A stretch of 64,000 nt of DNA from Pseudoalteromonas ulvae UL12 (GTDB taxonomy: Bacteria; Pseudomonadota; Gammaproteobacteria; Enterobacterales; Alteromonadaceae): contig NZ_AQHJ01000033.1 of the NCBI RefSeq assembly GCF_014925405.1, forward strand, positions 124,001 through 188,000, read 5' to 3'. A model generated the notes under the pieces. The model saw only the letters and a program-made list of their open reading frames with translations, did no database searches and was not told where the DNA came from. The position numbers and the translations under genes were made by a program. How positions within the stretch are numbered: position 1 is the first letter of the stretch; each line of letters begins with the position of its first letter. Shown here in pieces: positions 38,272 to 48,253 of this stretch.

Positions 38272-39182
38272 ATCCACAGCAGTTTGGTAAAGTGGCCGTG
38301 TTAATGGGCGGAAGTTCAGCAGAACGCGAAGTGTCCCTTCGTTCTGGTCAAGCAGTGCTTAATGCGTTATCAGAGCAAGGCGTAGATGCATTTGCATTTG
38401 ATCCCGCTGAGCGTAATTTATTTGATTTAAAAAGTTTGCACACCGATCGTGCTTTTATCGCCTTGCATGGCCGAGGTGGCGAAGATGGCACGATTCAAGG
38501 AGCACTAGAGTTTCTTGGATTGCCTTATACAGGAAGTGGCGTATTAGGCTCGGCTTTGGCCATGGATAAAGTGCGTTGCAAAGAATTATTCAAAGCACGA
38601 AATTTGAGCACTGCGGATTTTTTAGTTGTTGAGCAAGGCGCGCATTTTGACGTTGAACAAATTATTGCTCAATTCGGTGCGGTTATGGTTAAGCCTGCCC
38701 ATGAAGGTTCAAGTATCGGGATGGCAAAGGCTGATACTGCAGCGCAGCTGAATCAAGCAATTAATGATGCATTTCGTTTTGATGATACGGTGATGCTTGA
38801 AAAGTGGATTACTGGTCGAGAGTTTACTGTGACTGTGATTGCAGGAATTGCACAGCCGATTGTCGAAATGGTTACGCCTCGTGGTTTTTATGATTACGAA
38901 GCAAAATATCAAGCGAATAGCACGCAGTATTTTTGTCCAGCAGATCTGACGTCGGATCAAACTGATTATTTGCAACAGCTCGCACAGCAAGCTTTTAAGC
39001 TAGTCGGCGCATCTGGTTGGGGGCGCGTTGATGCTATGCAAGACAAAGACGGTCAGTTTTATTTGCTAGAAGTAAACACTGTACCGGGCATGACTGAAAA
39101 ATCACTTGTACCGATGGCTGTGAAAGCGAATGGTATAAATTTCAACCAATTAGTTATAAATATATTGGAGCAAACGCTTTAG
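38268..39182 (+). CDS. ddlB: D-alanine-D-alanine ligase, DdlB type
   Basis: A 304-residue ATP-grasp ligase that makes the D-Ala-D-Ala dipeptide used by MurF. Motifs: [52 protein letters not shown] and [20 protein letters not shown] with the metal ligands. The Tyr of [15 protein letters not shown] is the family's D-Ala-D-Ala rather than D-Ala-D-Lac type. Short spacing to ftsQ supports the usual ddlB-ftsQAZ order. Confidence 0.97.
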   Translation: MNPQQFGKVAVLMGGSSAEREVSLRSGQAVLNALSEQGVDAFAFDPAERNLFDLKSLHTDRAFIALHGRGGEDGTIQGALEFLGLPYTGSGVLGSALAMDKVRCKELFKARNLSTADFLVVEQGAHFDVEQIIAQFGAVMVKPAHEGSSIGMAKADTAAQLNQAINDAFRFDDTVMLEKWITGREFTVTVIAGIAQPIVEMVTPRGFYDYEAKYQANSTQYFCPADLTSDQTDYLQQLAQQAFKLVGASGWGRVDAMQDKDGQFYLLEVNTVPGMTEKSLVPMAVKANGINFNQLVINILEQTL

Positions 39183-39183
39183 T

Positions 39184-39966
39184 ATGAAACAATTTCTGGA
39201 AACACTGAGTCAGATAAAACAACGCATTAATTGGTCGTTGTTTTTTGGCTTAGGTTTCTTTTTATTGGTGTTGATTGGATTAGTACACAGCTTTGTCTCC
39301 GTAAGTAATTGGATGGCAAGTGAAAAGAACAGCCAAATTAAACAAGTGGTCGTGCTCGGAGCGCCTGTTTACACCAGTGAAAAACAGATTTTGTCAGCGA
39401 TTAGAAAAGCTGATTTATCGAGCTTTTTTGAACTTGATGTCAATCAAGTTCAAGATTTAGTGGTTGATTTACCTTGGGTTGCTAGTGCATCTATTCGTAA
39501 ACAGTGGCCTGACACATTAAAGGTTTTTGTGGTAGAGCATGTGCCGGTAGCGGTGTGGAATGACGATCAGCTATTGAATGATAAAGGGGAGGCATTTCAA
39601 GCCCCTAAAAAAAATATTACTCAGCCACTGCCCGATTTATTTGGTCCTGAGGGGAGTGAGCAAGAGGCATGGCAAACATTTCAGCAATTTCATGAATTGT
39701 TTTACATCAATAATTTTAAGTTAACCAGCTTAGCGTTGTCAGAGCGATTTTCATGGCAACTTTGGTTAGATAATGGCATTAAATTAAATTTAGGCCGTGA
39801 AGAAAAAGCACAAAGGGTACAACGATTTATTGATTTATACCCTTATTTATTAAAACGCAAGGATGCAGAGGTCGATGTGGTCGATTTAAGATATGATACT
39901 GGGCTGGCAGTGAGTTGGAAGCAACTTCAGTCACAACAATTACAACAACAAAAGAGTAAAGCATGA
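39184..39966 (+). CDS. ftsQ: Cell division protein FtsQ
   Basis: A 260-residue bitopic divisome protein. It has a cytoplasmic tail, a membrane helix (about 18-38, LFFGLGFFLLVLIGLVHSF), a POTRA domain (about 52-122) starting IKQVVVLGAPVYTSEKQIL, and the beta domain with RKQWPDTLKVFVVEHVPVAVWND. It recruits FtsL and FtsB and regulates septal synthesis. The glutamine-rich tail SQQLQQQKS is a low-complexity end. It overlaps ftsA by four bases. Confidence 0.96.
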   Translation: MKQFLETLSQIKQRINWSLFFGLGFFLLVLIGLVHSFVSVSNWMASEKNSQIKQVVVLGAPVYTSEKQILSAIRKADLSSFFELDVNQVQDLVVDLPWVASASIRKQWPDTLKVFVVEHVPVAVWNDDQLLNDKGEAFQAPKKNITQPLPDLFGPEGSEQEAWQTFQQFHELFYINNFKLTSLALSERFSWQLWLDNGIKLNLGREEKAQRVQRFIDLYPYLLKRKDAEVDVVDLRYDTGLAVSWKQLQSQQLQQQKSKA

Positions 39967-41195
39967 CAAAGTCGGCAGAACGCAATTTAGTGATTGGACT
40001 TGATGTAGGTACATCAAAAGTCGTTGCAACGGTTGGCGAAATAACAGCAGATAACAAATTAAGTATTGTTGGTGTTGGAACTCAAGTTTCGCACGGCATG
40101 GATAAAGGTGGTGTGAATGACTTAAACCTAGTATCTGAGTCGATTCAGCGTGCTGTTGATGAAGCTGAAATCATGGCAGATTGTCGGATTAGCTCTGTTT
40201 ACTTAGGAATTTCTGGTAAGCATATTCAATGTCAAAATGAGAATGGTGTTGTCGCGATTAATAATGCAGAAGTTAGCTCTGAAGATGTTGAAAATGTGAT
40301 TCATATTGCTAAATCTGTACCTATCTCTGCTGAACGAAAAATGCTCCATGCTTTGCCGCAAGAATATAGCATTGATATGCAAGAGGGAATTAAAAACCCT
40401 TTGGGTATGAGTGGTGTAAGAATGGAAGCGCGTGCACACATTATTACTTGCTCAAATGACATGGCAAAAAATATTGAAAAGTGTGTTGAACGCTGTGGTT
40501 TGCATGTTGATCAGCTGATTTTTTCTGCGTTAGCGTCTGGCTATTCAGTGTTAACGGAAGACGAAAAAGAACTAGGTGTAGCGGTGATTGATATCGGTGG
40601 AGGGACCATGGATATTACGATTTATACCAATGGTTCTTTACGCCATTCAGCGGTTATTACCGTGGCAGGTAATCAGGTAACAGGTGATATCGCGAAGATA
40701 TTCCGTACCCCTATCTCGCACGCTGAAGCAATTAAGGTGCAATATGCATGTGCAAGTAGCCAAAGGGCTAGCACAGAGGATACTATAGAGGTTCCTAGTG
40801 TTGGTGGTCGACCTGCTCGAATTATGTCCCGCCACACGTTAGCGGAGGTGGTTGAACCTCGCTTTAGAGAATTATTTGAATTAGCAATGGAAGAAATCCG
40901 TCGTTCTGGGCTCGAAGAACAAATTGCTGCTGGGGTTGTATTAACTGGCGGTACAGCAAAAATGGCCCATGCGTTGGAAGTAGCAGAAGAAATTTTTCAG
41001 ATGCCAGCACGTGTTGGTAGTCCAATCGGGATGGTTGGGCTGTCTGACTATGTTGATGATCCTTCATTCGCGACAGCTGTAGGCTTGTTACAATATGGCC
41101 GAACAATGCAAGTCGCAAATGCAAGAAAGTCAACAGAGAGTGTTAGCACAAATTGGTGGAACCGCGTTACTAAATGGTTCCAAGGTGAATTTTAA
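39963..41195 (+). CDS. ftsA: FtsA, actin-like Z-ring membrane anchor
   Basis: A 410-residue actin-family ATPase. It has VIGLDVGTSKVVATVGE at the N-terminus, the 1C subdomain, GVAVIDIGGGTMDITIY and VLTGGTAKMAHALE nucleotide motifs. The C-terminal amphipathic helix NWWNRVTKWFQGEF fixes FtsA to the inner membrane. It tethers FtsZ and recruits late divisome proteins. The start overlaps the ftsQ end; ftsZ follows after 20 bp. Confidence 0.98.
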   Translation: MTKSAERNLVIGLDVGTSKVVATVGEITADNKLSIVGVGTQVSHGMDKGGVNDLNLVSESIQRAVDEAEIMADCRISSVYLGISGKHIQCQNENGVVAINNAEVSSEDVENVIHIAKSVPISAERKMLHALPQEYSIDMQEGIKNPLGMSGVRMEARAHIITCSNDMAKNIEKCVERCGLHVDQLIFSALASGYSVLTEDEKELGVAVIDIGGGTMDITIYTNGSLRHSAVITVAGNQVTGDIAKIFRTPISHAEAIKVQYACASSQRASTEDTIEVPSVGGRPARIMSRHTLAEVVEPRFRELFELAMEEIRRSGLEEQIAAGVVLTGGTAKMAHALEVAEEIFQMPARVGSPIGMVGLSDYVDDPSFATAVGLLQYGRTMQVANARKSTESVSTNWWNRVTKWFQGEF

Positions 41196-41215
41196 ACTCT
41201 AGTCGGAGAGTGAAT

Positions 41216-42424
41216 ATGTTTGATTATATGGAGCAGCACAGCGAAGAAGCTGTCATTAAAGTCATCGGTGTCGGTGGTGGTGGCGGTAATGCTGTTGAGC
41301 ACATGGTAACGCGCCAAATTGAAGGCGTGCGTTTTATAACAGCAAATACGGATGCGCAAGCATTACGTAAGTCGTCTGCAGATGTCACTGTGCAGCTTGG
41401 GACTAAAATTACATCAGGCCTAGGTGCCGGTGCAAACCCTGCTGTTGGTCGAGAATCAGCTGAAGAAGATGCAGAAACAATTCGTGCAAGCCTTGAAGGG
41501 GCTGACATGATCTTTATTGCTGCTGGTATGGGTGGTGGCACAGGTACAGGTGCAGCGCCTGTTGTGGCTAAACTGGCCAAAGAAATGGGAATTTTGACTG
41601 TTGCAGTTGTGACACGCCCGTTTGATTTCGAAGGTAAGAAACGTGCAGCAGCTGCAGACCAAGGTATTGCTGAGCTTTCTGAGATTGTTGATTCTTTAAT
41701 TACAATTCCGAACAATAAATTACTTAAAGTTTTGGGTAAAGGTACGACATTATTAGACGCATTCGCAAAAGCGAATGATGTTTTATATGGTGCGGTACAA
41801 GGTATTGCAGAACTTATCACTCGCTCAGGTTTGATCAATGTGGATTTCGCGGACGTACGTACTGTTATGTCAGCGATGGGTACGGCGATGATGGGAACAG
41901 CTTCGGCTTCAGGCCCTGATCGTGCTCAAGAAGCGGCGGAAGCTGCTATTTCAAGCCCATTACTTGAAGATGTTGATTTAACTGGTGCCAAAGGTATTTT
42001 GGTTAATATCACTGCCGGTATGGATATTGCGATCGAAGAATTTGAAACGGTCGGTAATCATGTGAAAGCACTCGCATCTGAAAATGCGACTGTGGTTGTT
42101 GGTGCGGTAATTGATCCTGATATGAGCGATGAATTACGAGTAACTGTTGTTGCAACAGGCCTAGGTGGCGATCGTCGTCCACAATTTGGGATTGTTGAAA
42201 ATAACTTAAAGAAAGCGTCGGGTTCAGATGTTGCGAGCAATGTAGCAACTAATCCTGGTGTGTTTGTACCGAGTTTTGCTAACCAAACATCACAAAGTGA
42301 TGAGGCTGTGACGCAAAATCATACGGAACAAACGGCAGCAAAAGAGCATGCTCCAGCTGCAAAGAAACCAGCAGAAGGCGATTATTTTGACATTCCAGCT
42401 TTTTTACGTAAACAAGCTGATTAA
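41216..42424 (+). CDS. ftsZ: FtsZ, tubulin-like division GTPase
   Basis: A 402-residue FtsZ. The GTPase domain (about 12-316) has [21 protein letters not shown], the tubulin signature [10 protein letters not shown] (106-115) and [17 protein letters not shown] variable linker leads to the conserved C-terminal peptide [14 protein letters not shown], which binds FtsA, ZipA and other partners. ATG 41216 has GGAGAG 7 bp upstream; a GTG two codons earlier is possible. FtsZ polymerises into the Z ring. Confidence 0.99.
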   Translation: MFDYMEQHSEEAVIKVIGVGGGGGNAVEHMVTRQIEGVRFITANTDAQALRKSSADVTVQLGTKITSGLGAGANPAVGRESAEEDAETIRASLEGADMIFIAAGMGGGTGTGAAPVVAKLAKEMGILTVAVVTRPFDFEGKKRAAAADQGIAELSEIVDSLITIPNNKLLKVLGKGTTLLDAFAKANDVLYGAVQGIAELITRSGLINVDFADVRTVMSAMGTAMMGTASASGPDRAQEAAEAAISSPLLEDVDLTGAKGILVNITAGMDIAIEEFETVGNHVKALASENATVVVGAVIDPDMSDELRVTVVATGLGGDRRPQFGIVENNLKKASGSDVASNVATNPGVFVPSFANQTSQSDEAVTQNHTEQTAAKEHAPAAKKPAEGDYFDIPAFLRKQAD

Positions 42425-42440
42425 TAAGTAATCAATCGAA

Positions 42441-42469
42441 TTGTCAGCTGGTCTTACTTGTGGTAAGAT
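42441..42469 (+). promoter_or_regulatory. Promoter of lpxC
   Basis: TTGTCA (42441-42446), a 17-bp spacer and TAAGAT (42464-42469) preceded by TGG. This is a near-consensus sigma-70 promoter in the ftsZ-lpxC gap and would allow lpxC expression independent of the division genes. Confidence 0.8.
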
Positions 42470-42510
42470 CTGCCGTCATTTTATTAATTAATATAAGCGA
42501 AGCATTGCCT

Positions 42511-43422
42511 ATGATTAAACAACGTACGATTGGTGAGTTAGTAAGTGCCGTTGGAGTTGGGCTTCATAAGGGAGAAAAGGTCTCTATTACTCTCCGACCT
42601 GCCGCTGCGAATACTGGGATTGTATTTCGTCGCGTGGACCTTGATCCGGTTGTGGATTTTTACACGACACCTGAAGCCGTGGGCGATACTCAGCTATGTA
42701 CCTGTTTGATTAACGAAGACGGTGTTCGCTTATCGACTACAGAGCATCTAATTGCAGCTATTGCTGCATTAGGAATCGACAATTTAGTTGTTGAACTCGA
42801 TAGTCCTGAAGTGCCGATCATGGATGGCAGTGCATTGCCGTTTATTTACCTGTTGCAAAAAGCGGGAATCAAAGAATTGGCAGTTGCAAAACGTTTTATC
42901 CGTATTACTGAAAAAGTACGCGTAGAAGATGGTGATAAATGGGCTGAAATTGAACCATATGATGGTTTTCATATCGATTTTCAAATCGATTTTAATCATC
43001 CTGCAATCAATGATAGCCGTCAACGCATTGGCCTTGATATTACTGCGCAAAGCTTTACTCAAGAAATTAGTCGCGCGCGTACTTTCGGTTTTATGAAAGA
43101 TATCGAGTATATGCATGCCAATAATTTAGCGCTAGGTGGTAGCATGGATAACGCGGTTGTTTTGGATGAGTACAAAGTACTTAATCCGAATGGCCTTCGT
43201 TACCCTGATGAGTTTGTAAAACACAAAATCTTAGATTGTGTGGGTGATTTGTTTATGACAGGTCATAACTTATTGGGCAAAGTAACAGCGTTTAAATCAG
43301 GCCATGACTTGAACAATAAATTATTGCGTAAACTAATGGCAACAGAATCAGCTTGGCAATGGGCTACGTTTGATGAGACGGTCTCGATGCCAGCGCCAGG
43401 TTTAGAGCTCGTAAAAGCATAA
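42511..43422 (+). CDS. lpxC: UDP-3-O-acyl-N-acetylglucosamine deacetylase
   Basis: A 303-residue zinc amidase catalysing the committed step of lipid A synthesis. It begins [24 protein letters not shown], like other LpxC proteins. Zinc ligands are in [17 protein letters not shown] (His near 79) and [17 protein letters not shown] (His and Asp near 237-241), with the catalytic His in [18 protein letters not shown] chose ATG 42511 over an upstream in-frame GTG because the family starts here. It lies between ftsZ and a bidirectional terminator facing dciA. Confidence 0.98.
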   Translation: MIKQRTIGELVSAVGVGLHKGEKVSITLRPAAANTGIVFRRVDLDPVVDFYTTPEAVGDTQLCTCLINEDGVRLSTTEHLIAAIAALGIDNLVVELDSPEVPIMDGSALPFIYLLQKAGIKELAVAKRFIRITEKVRVEDGDKWAEIEPYDGFHIDFQIDFNHPAINDSRQRIGLDITAQSFTQEISRARTFGFMKDIEYMHANNLALGGSMDNAVVLDEYKVLNPNGLRYPDEFVKHKILDCVGDLFMTGHNLLGKVTAFKSGHDLNNKLLRKLMATESAWQWATFDETVSMPAPGLELVKA

Positions 43423-43434
43423 ACAAAGACATAT

Positions 43435-43465
43435 AAAAAAAAGCTGACTTAGTCAGCTTTTTTTT
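43435..43465. terminator. Bidirectional terminator between lpxC and dciA
   Basis: A-run, GCTGAC/GTCAGC stem with a three-base loop and T-run give a long A/T-extended hairpin, 12 bp after lpxC and 15 bp from the end of the convergent dciA. Confidence 0.9.
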
Positions 43466-43480
43466 ATATCTAAAATATGG

Positions 43481-43957
43481 TCATTTATTTTTTTTGCTCA
43501 GAGCTGCGAGCTTTTCGAGTTTTGCTTTTAAAGAAGCTGGAGCATGCTCGGCGACTTCAAGTAAAGCATCGGCAGTTTGTTGGCTGAGTATTCTAGAGTT
43601 ATGAATTGGCTCGGAGCGTTTTTTTTGTGCTTGTTGATCTGCGGCAGCGCGAGGAGAGGTTTGGATTTTTATTTGACATAAATCAGCCAGTCCATTTTTT
43701 CGTAAATCAGATAAGATGCTCATCTTCATATAATTTAAACGCATTGCCACGGCTGCCGATTCTGCTTCAATAACTAAGATAGAATCACGGTAGTTGCTTA
43801 TGCGACATTTTTGCGCCATAGTAGCGCCGACACACTGTGTCAGTAGTTCTTGATGCTGGTTAAGCTGTTGGCTTTTCCCAACATAAGATGACATTCGGCT
43901 AGACATGTTTGCCATTAAATCATCCAAGGTTTTTGGTGCGTATCTGTCTTTAGCCAT
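43481..43957 (-). CDS. dciA: DciA-like (DUF721) replicative helicase operator
   Basis: A 158-residue protein with an N-terminal DUF721 domain (about 5-105), including LNQHQELLTQCVGATMAQKCRISNYRDSILVIEAESAAVAMRLNY-type sequence read in pieces: the VIEAESAAVAMRLNYMKM strand-helix is characteristic. The basic, disordered C-terminal part contains AADQQAQKKRSEP. DciA is the ancestral partner of the DnaB helicase in bacteria that lack E. coli-type DnaC. Its start codon is only 20 bp from that of the divergent M23 peptidase. No clear Shine-Dalgarno was seen. Confidence 0.82.
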   Translation of the reverse strand: MAKDRYAPKTLDDLMANMSSRMSSYVGKSQQLNQHQELLTQCVGATMAQKCRISNYRDSILVIEAESAAVAMRLNYMKMSILSDLRKNGLADLCQIKIQTSPRAAADQQAQKKRSEPIHNSRILSQQTADALLEVAEHAPASLKAKLEKLAALSKKNK

Positions 43958-43977
43958 AGTGGGTATTAGTAGTTAAT

Positions 43978-44898
43978 ATGAAAGTTAATCAAATAAATAA
44001 AGTGACTGAATGTCGCTTTAATAAAGGTATGGCACTTGCTGTATTGAGCTTAGCCGTACTGTCTGTAAGTGTAGTACTTAATCTGTATCAGTGGCATCAC
44101 TATCAATCAGACCGAGAGCATGTTGCCGCAAGCTTGTTAAAAGTCAAGCTAGATTACCAGCAGCAACAAGCAATGATGAGTGATTTACGTCATAAAGCTG
44201 ACGATCACCTCGTATCCTATCAAGTAAAGTTAGCTCAATTACACAGCGAAGTGAATAGACTTAACGCGTTGGGTTTGACACTTGCAAAGGTTGCCAACAT
44301 TCCTGAAAATGAATACGATGTGTTGCAAAATATGGCCCAAGGTGGTCCTGTCAGTGATCAATATCAATCATTAGAAGCAAAGCTTGGGTCAGTATTGGCA
44401 GAAATTGATCAAATAGACTTGGCGCTGACAGATCAAGCGCATAAAATGTCGCTACTTGAATCTGTGTTAATGAATCACCATATAAAAGAAAGTTCACAAA
44501 TTTCTGGTAAACCGGTTATGCAGGGATGGTTATCTTCGTACTATGGTATGCGAAACGATCCATTTACCGGTCAAGCAGCAATGCATAAGGGACTTGATTT
44601 TGCAGGTTCTGAGGGTGATCCAGTCATCACAACAGGCGCAGGTGTGGTAACATGGTCTGCAGAGCGCTCAGGTTATGGTAATTTAGTCCAAATTGACCAT
44701 GGCAATGGGATCTCAACTCGATATGGCCATAATCGTACTTTATTAGTCAAAGTAGGTGATGTAGTTGAAAAAGGGCAGACGATAGCGGAATTGGGCAATA
44801 CGGGCCGTTCGACTGGCGCGCATGTGCATTATGAGGTGCTCAACAAAGGCATTCAGACCAATCCACTACGAACTGTATATCGCACACGTGCAAATTAG
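43978..44898 (+). CDS. Membrane-anchored M23 (LytM-type) metallopeptidase
   Basis: A 306-residue protein with one N-terminal membrane helix (about 19-37) and a periplasmic coiled coil (about 45-165). The C-terminal LytM domain has complete zinc ligands His203 and Asp207 (MHKGLDFAG) and His284, with His282 in AHVHYE. This predicts an active peptidoglycan endopeptidase, unlike degenerate EnvC or NlpD types. It occupies the slot directly upstream of secA where enterobacteria carry secM. No strong ribosome site is visible at ATG 43978; ATG 44032, just before the helix, is a possible alternative. Confidence 0.92.
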   Translation: MKVNQINKVTECRFNKGMALAVLSLAVLSVSVVLNLYQWHHYQSDREHVAASLLKVKLDYQQQQAMMSDLRHKADDHLVSYQVKLAQLHSEVNRLNALGLTLAKVANIPENEYDVLQNMAQGGPVSDQYQSLEAKLGSVLAEIDQIDLALTDQAHKMSLLESVLMNHHIKESSQISGKPVMQGWLSSYYGMRNDPFTGQAAMHKGLDFAGSEGDPVITTGAGVVTWSAERSGYGNLVQIDHGNGISTRYGHNRTLLVKVGDVVEKGQTIAELGNTGRSTGAHVHYEVLNKGIQTNPLRTVYRTRAN

Positions 44899-44943
44899 GC
44901 GTTAGCATAGGCTGACAAAAACAAGGGTTGTAACGGTTTTATC

Positions 44944-47649
44944 ATGATAGCTAATTTACTTACCAAAATTTTTGGTAGTCGCAATGATCGCACCATTAAA
45001 AATTTAAGAAAAACAGTGGCGTTGATCAATGCTCTAGAATCACAAATAGAAGCATTAACAGACGAAGAATTAAAAGCAAAAACGGCACAATTCCGCAAGC
45101 GTTTTGATGATGGGGAAACGCTTGACGATATTCTGCCAGAAGCGTTTGCTGTTGTTCGTGAAGCATCTAAGCGTGTATTTAATATGCGTCACTTCGATGT
45201 GCAAATGATCGGTGGGATGGTACTAAATCAAGGTCGTATCGCTGAAATGCGTACCGGTGAAGGTAAAACCTTAACGGCTTCACTACCCGCTTATTTACAC
45301 GGTTTAAGTGGCAAAGGTGTCCATGTTATTACTGTGAATGATTACCTTGCTAAACGTGATGCTGAAACAAATAGACCTTTATTTGAGTTTTTAGGCTTAT
45401 CGGTTGGCTGTAATGTACCGGGTATGAATGCGTATGATAAAAAGCAAGCATACCTAGCTGATATTACTTATGGAACCAATAACGAATTTGGCTTCGATTA
45501 TCTTCGCGATAACATGGCCTTCTCACCGGAAGAGCGTGTTCAGCGTGAGCTAAACTTTGCTGTTATCGATGAAGTTGACTCGATTCTGATTGATGAAGCA
45601 CGTACTCCTCTTATTATTTCTGGCCCTGCAGAAGATAGCTCTGAACTGTATATTGAAATTAACAAAATCGTTCCGTTACTCGAACGTCAAGAAAAAGAAG
45701 ACGAAGAAGGTATAGAAGGCGATGGTGATTTCACTATTGATGAAAAAGGTAAGCAAATCCATTTAACAGAGCGTGGCCAAGTTAAGGTCGAAGAATTACT
45801 TCTTGAGCGCGGATTAATGCAAGAAGGTGAGTCATTGTACTCAGCTGCTAATATTACACTGTTAAGCCATATCTATGCTGCATTACGTGCACACAAATTA
45901 TTCCAAAAAGATGTTGATTATGTTGTAAAAGACAACGAAATTATCATCGTTGATGAACATACCGGCCGTACAATGGAAGGCCGTCGTTGGTCTGAAGGTT
46001 TACACCAAGCTGTTGAAGCAAAAGAAGGGGTAAACATTCAAAATGAAAACCAAACATTAGCGTCAATCACTTTCCAGAACTACTTCCGAATATACAACAC
46101 TCTGTCAGGTATGACAGGTACAGCTGATACTGAAGCATTTGAGTTTCAATCTATTTATGGGCTGGATACGGTCGTAATTCCAACAAACAAGCCAATGATC
46201 CGTGATGATCGTGCTGATCTTGTTTATTTAACACAAGAAGAAAAGTACGAAGCCATTTTAAAAGACATAATTGATTGTCAAAAACGCGGTCAGCCAGTGT
46301 TAGTTGGTACCATTTCTATCGAAAGCTCTGAGTATTTATCGCAGTTTTTACGCAAAGAAAAAATACAGCACAATGTGCTTAATGCGAAGTTCCATGCACA
46401 AGAAGCCGATATAGTTGCTGATGCAGGCTTACCTGGCAAAGTAACGATAGCGACCAATATGGCTGGTCGTGGTACTGATATCGTTTTAGGTGGTAACTGG
46501 CAAGCTCAAATTGCGAAGTTAGATAATCCATCTGACGAAAAAATTGCTCAAATTAAGCTAGAATGGCAAGCAACTCATGATGATGTTATTGCTGCAGGCG
46601 GTCTTCATATCATCGCTACCGAGCGCCATGAGTCTCGTCGTATCGATAATCAGCTACGAGGTCGTTCTGGTCGTCAAGGCGATGCAGGTTCAAGCCGTTT
46701 CTACCTATCAATGGAAGATTCATTGATGCGTATTTTCGCTGGTGAGCGCATGACAAATATGATGCGTAAATTAGGGATGGAACGAGGTGAGGCGATTGAG
46801 CATCCGTGGGTTAACCGTGCGATCGAAAATGCACAGCGCAAAGTCGAAGCGCGAAACTTTGATATTCGTAAGCAATTATTAGAATTTGATGATGTTGCAA
46901 ACGACCAGCGTCGAGTTGTGTATGCCCAGCGTAACGAGTTACTCGATGAAGGGGATATTTCAGAAACAATTACTGCTATTCGTAAAGATGTGCTTAATAA
47001 CAAGATTGATTTGTATATTCCGCCACAATCTCTAGCTGAAATGTGGGATATTCCTGGCTTGGAAGAGTGCTTAAAAGCAGATTTCTTAATTGAAATTCCG
47101 GTACAGCAATGGCTTGATGAAGACAATAAATTGTTTGAAGAAAAGCTACGCGAGCGTATCGAAGAAGTAATCGATAATGCTTATAAGCAAAAAGAAGAAA
47201 TGGTGGGTGCACAAGTACTGCGCCAGTTCGAAAAATCGATTATGTTGCAAAGCTTAGATCAGCACTGGAAAGATCATTTAGCGGCTATGGATCATCTTCG
47301 TCAAGGTATTCATTTACGTGGTTATGCGCAAAAGAATCCGAAGCAAGAATATAAACGTGAGTCGTTCGAACTCTTTACCGAAATGCTTGAAAACTTAAAA
47401 GTCGATGTAGTGGGCATTTTAAGTAAAGTACAAGTCCGTGCTGAAGAAGATGTTGAAGCTGTTGAAGAGCAACGTCGTCGCGCTGAAAATGTTGAAAAAC
47501 AATATCAACATGCAGAAGCCGAGCAAGTAGGTGGTGAAGCACCTGCTGCACCAAGTATGGTTCGAGCTGAAGCCAAAGTTGGTCGCAATGATCCATGTCC
47601 TTGTGACTCAGGGCTTAAGTACAAGCAATGTCACGGCAAATTAAAGTAA
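44944..47649 (+). CDS. secA: SecA, preprotein translocase ATPase
   Basis: A full-length 901-residue SecA. Walker A is MRTGEGKT (about 102-109), the DEAD-like Walker B is [22 protein letters not shown], and motif VI includes [17 protein letters not shown]. The C-terminal zinc finger [13 protein letters not shown] binds SecB and is intact. SecA drives secretory proteins through SecYEG. It follows the M23 peptidase gene by 45 bp. No arrest-peptide gene such as secM or vemP was recognised upstream, so translational control, if any, differs. Confidence 0.99.
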   Translation: MIANLLTKIFGSRNDRTIKNLRKTVALINALESQIEALTDEELKAKTAQFRKRFDDGETLDDILPEAFAVVREASKRVFNMRHFDVQMIGGMVLNQGRIAEMRTGEGKTLTASLPAYLHGLSGKGVHVITVNDYLAKRDAETNRPLFEFLGLSVGCNVPGMNAYDKKQAYLADITYGTNNEFGFDYLRDNMAFSPEERVQRELNFAVIDEVDSILIDEARTPLIISGPAEDSSELYIEINKIVPLLERQEKEDEEGIEGDGDFTIDEKGKQIHLTERGQVKVEELLLERGLMQEGESLYSAANITLLSHIYAALRAHKLFQKDVDYVVKDNEIIIVDEHTGRTMEGRRWSEGLHQAVEAKEGVNIQNENQTLASITFQNYFRIYNTLSGMTGTADTEAFEFQSIYGLDTVVIPTNKPMIRDDRADLVYLTQEEKYEAILKDIIDCQKRGQPVLVGTISIESSEYLSQFLRKEKIQHNVLNAKFHAQEADIVADAGLPGKVTIATNMAGRGTDIVLGGNWQAQIAKLDNPSDEKIAQIKLEWQATHDDVIAAGGLHIIATERHESRRIDNQLRGRSGRQGDAGSSRFYLSMEDSLMRIFAGERMTNMMRKLGMERGEAIEHPWVNRAIENAQRKVEARNFDIRKQLLEFDDVANDQRRVVYAQRNELLDEGDISETITAIRKDVLNNKIDLYIPPQSLAEMWDIPGLEECLKADFLIEIPVQQWLDEDNKLFEEKLRERIEEVIDNAYKQKEEMVGAQVLRQFEKSIMLQSLDQHWKDHLAAMDHLRQGIHLRGYAQKNPKQEYKRESFELFTEMLENLKVDVVGILSKVQVRAEEDVEAVEEQRRRAENVEKQYQHAEAEQVGGEAPAAPSMVRAEAKVGRNDPCPCDSGLKYKQCHGKLK

Positions 47650-47664
47650 TTAGCTGTGGTAACA

Positions 47665-47700
47665 CTAAAAAAGCGACGTAAAGTCGCTTTTTTAGTTTTT
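47665..47700 (+). terminator. Terminator of secA
   Basis: CTAAAAAAGCGAC/GTCGCTTTTTTAG form a perfect 13-bp stem with loop GTAAA, followed by TTTTT, 15 bp after the secA stop. Confidence 0.92.
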
Positions 47701-47767
47701 GAACATTAATTGGTTCAGTCAGTGTATGGGCTATAAATACCGATTAACAAAAATATGAGAGGGAATA

Positions 47768-48169
47768 ATGAGTGTTCAACAGAAAAAAATTGTTCATGTA
47801 GCAGTTGGAGTGATTAAGCGAAATGACGCTATCTTTATTTGTAAACGGCCTGAGGATAAGCATCAAGGCGGGAAATGGGAATTTCCAGGTGGGAAGGTCG
47901 AAGCTGCTGAAACAGTAACACAAGCTCTCCAGCGAGAGTTAAAAGAAGAAGTTGATTTAGTCGTGAGATGCTCAACCCCATTTATGGAAATCCACCATGA
48001 TTATGGTGATAAAGCGGTGTTCTTAGATGTTCATTTAGTTGAGGATTTTAGCGGCGAAGCAAAAGGACTCGAAGGCCAGCAAGGATTGTGGGTAGATTTG
48101 CATGAATTACAGAATTATCAATTTCCAGAAGCTAATCAGGTTATTCTAGATAAACTATTGGCTGAGTGA
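47768..48169 (+). CDS. mutT: MutT, 8-oxo-dGTP diphosphatase
   Basis: A 133-residue Nudix hydrolase. It starts KKIVHVAVGVIKRNDAIFICKRPEDKHQGGKWEFPGGK in MutT style. The Nudix box spans Gly42 to Leu64 with all metal-binding glutamates (Glu57, Glu60, Glu61) present; the last glycine of the consensus is Asp63. MutT clears oxidised guanine nucleotides and prevents A-T to C-G transversions. GAGAGGGAAT precedes the ATG. The secA-mutT order is the common one. Confidence 0.95.
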   Translation: MSVQQKKIVHVAVGVIKRNDAIFICKRPEDKHQGGKWEFPGGKVEAAETVTQALQRELKEEVDLVVRCSTPFMEIHHDYGDKAVFLDVHLVEDFSGEAKGLEGQQGLWVDLHELQNYQFPEANQVILDKLLAE

Positions 48170-48176
48170 TCAAAAC

Positions 48177-48196
48177 ATAGCAAGAGAGCTATTTTT
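48177..48196 (+). terminator. Weak terminator after mutT
   Basis: ATAGC/GCTAT, a 5-bp stem with a six-base loop, followed by TTTTC, just past the mutT stop. Confidence 0.45.
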
Positions 48197-48253
48197 CGAA
48201 CATCAAAAATCACAGTGATAAGATTTTATTAGCTACACTGCATATAAGGTTAC

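Noticed and set aside
41224..41838. 204-residue minus-strand frame opposite ftsZ
   Set aside because: Antisense of a strongly biased, highly conserved gene; no ribosome site or recognisable domain.
44895..45098. Minus-strand frame across the M23-secA junction
   Set aside because: Antisense to the start of secA with no ribosome site; ordinary shadow frame.
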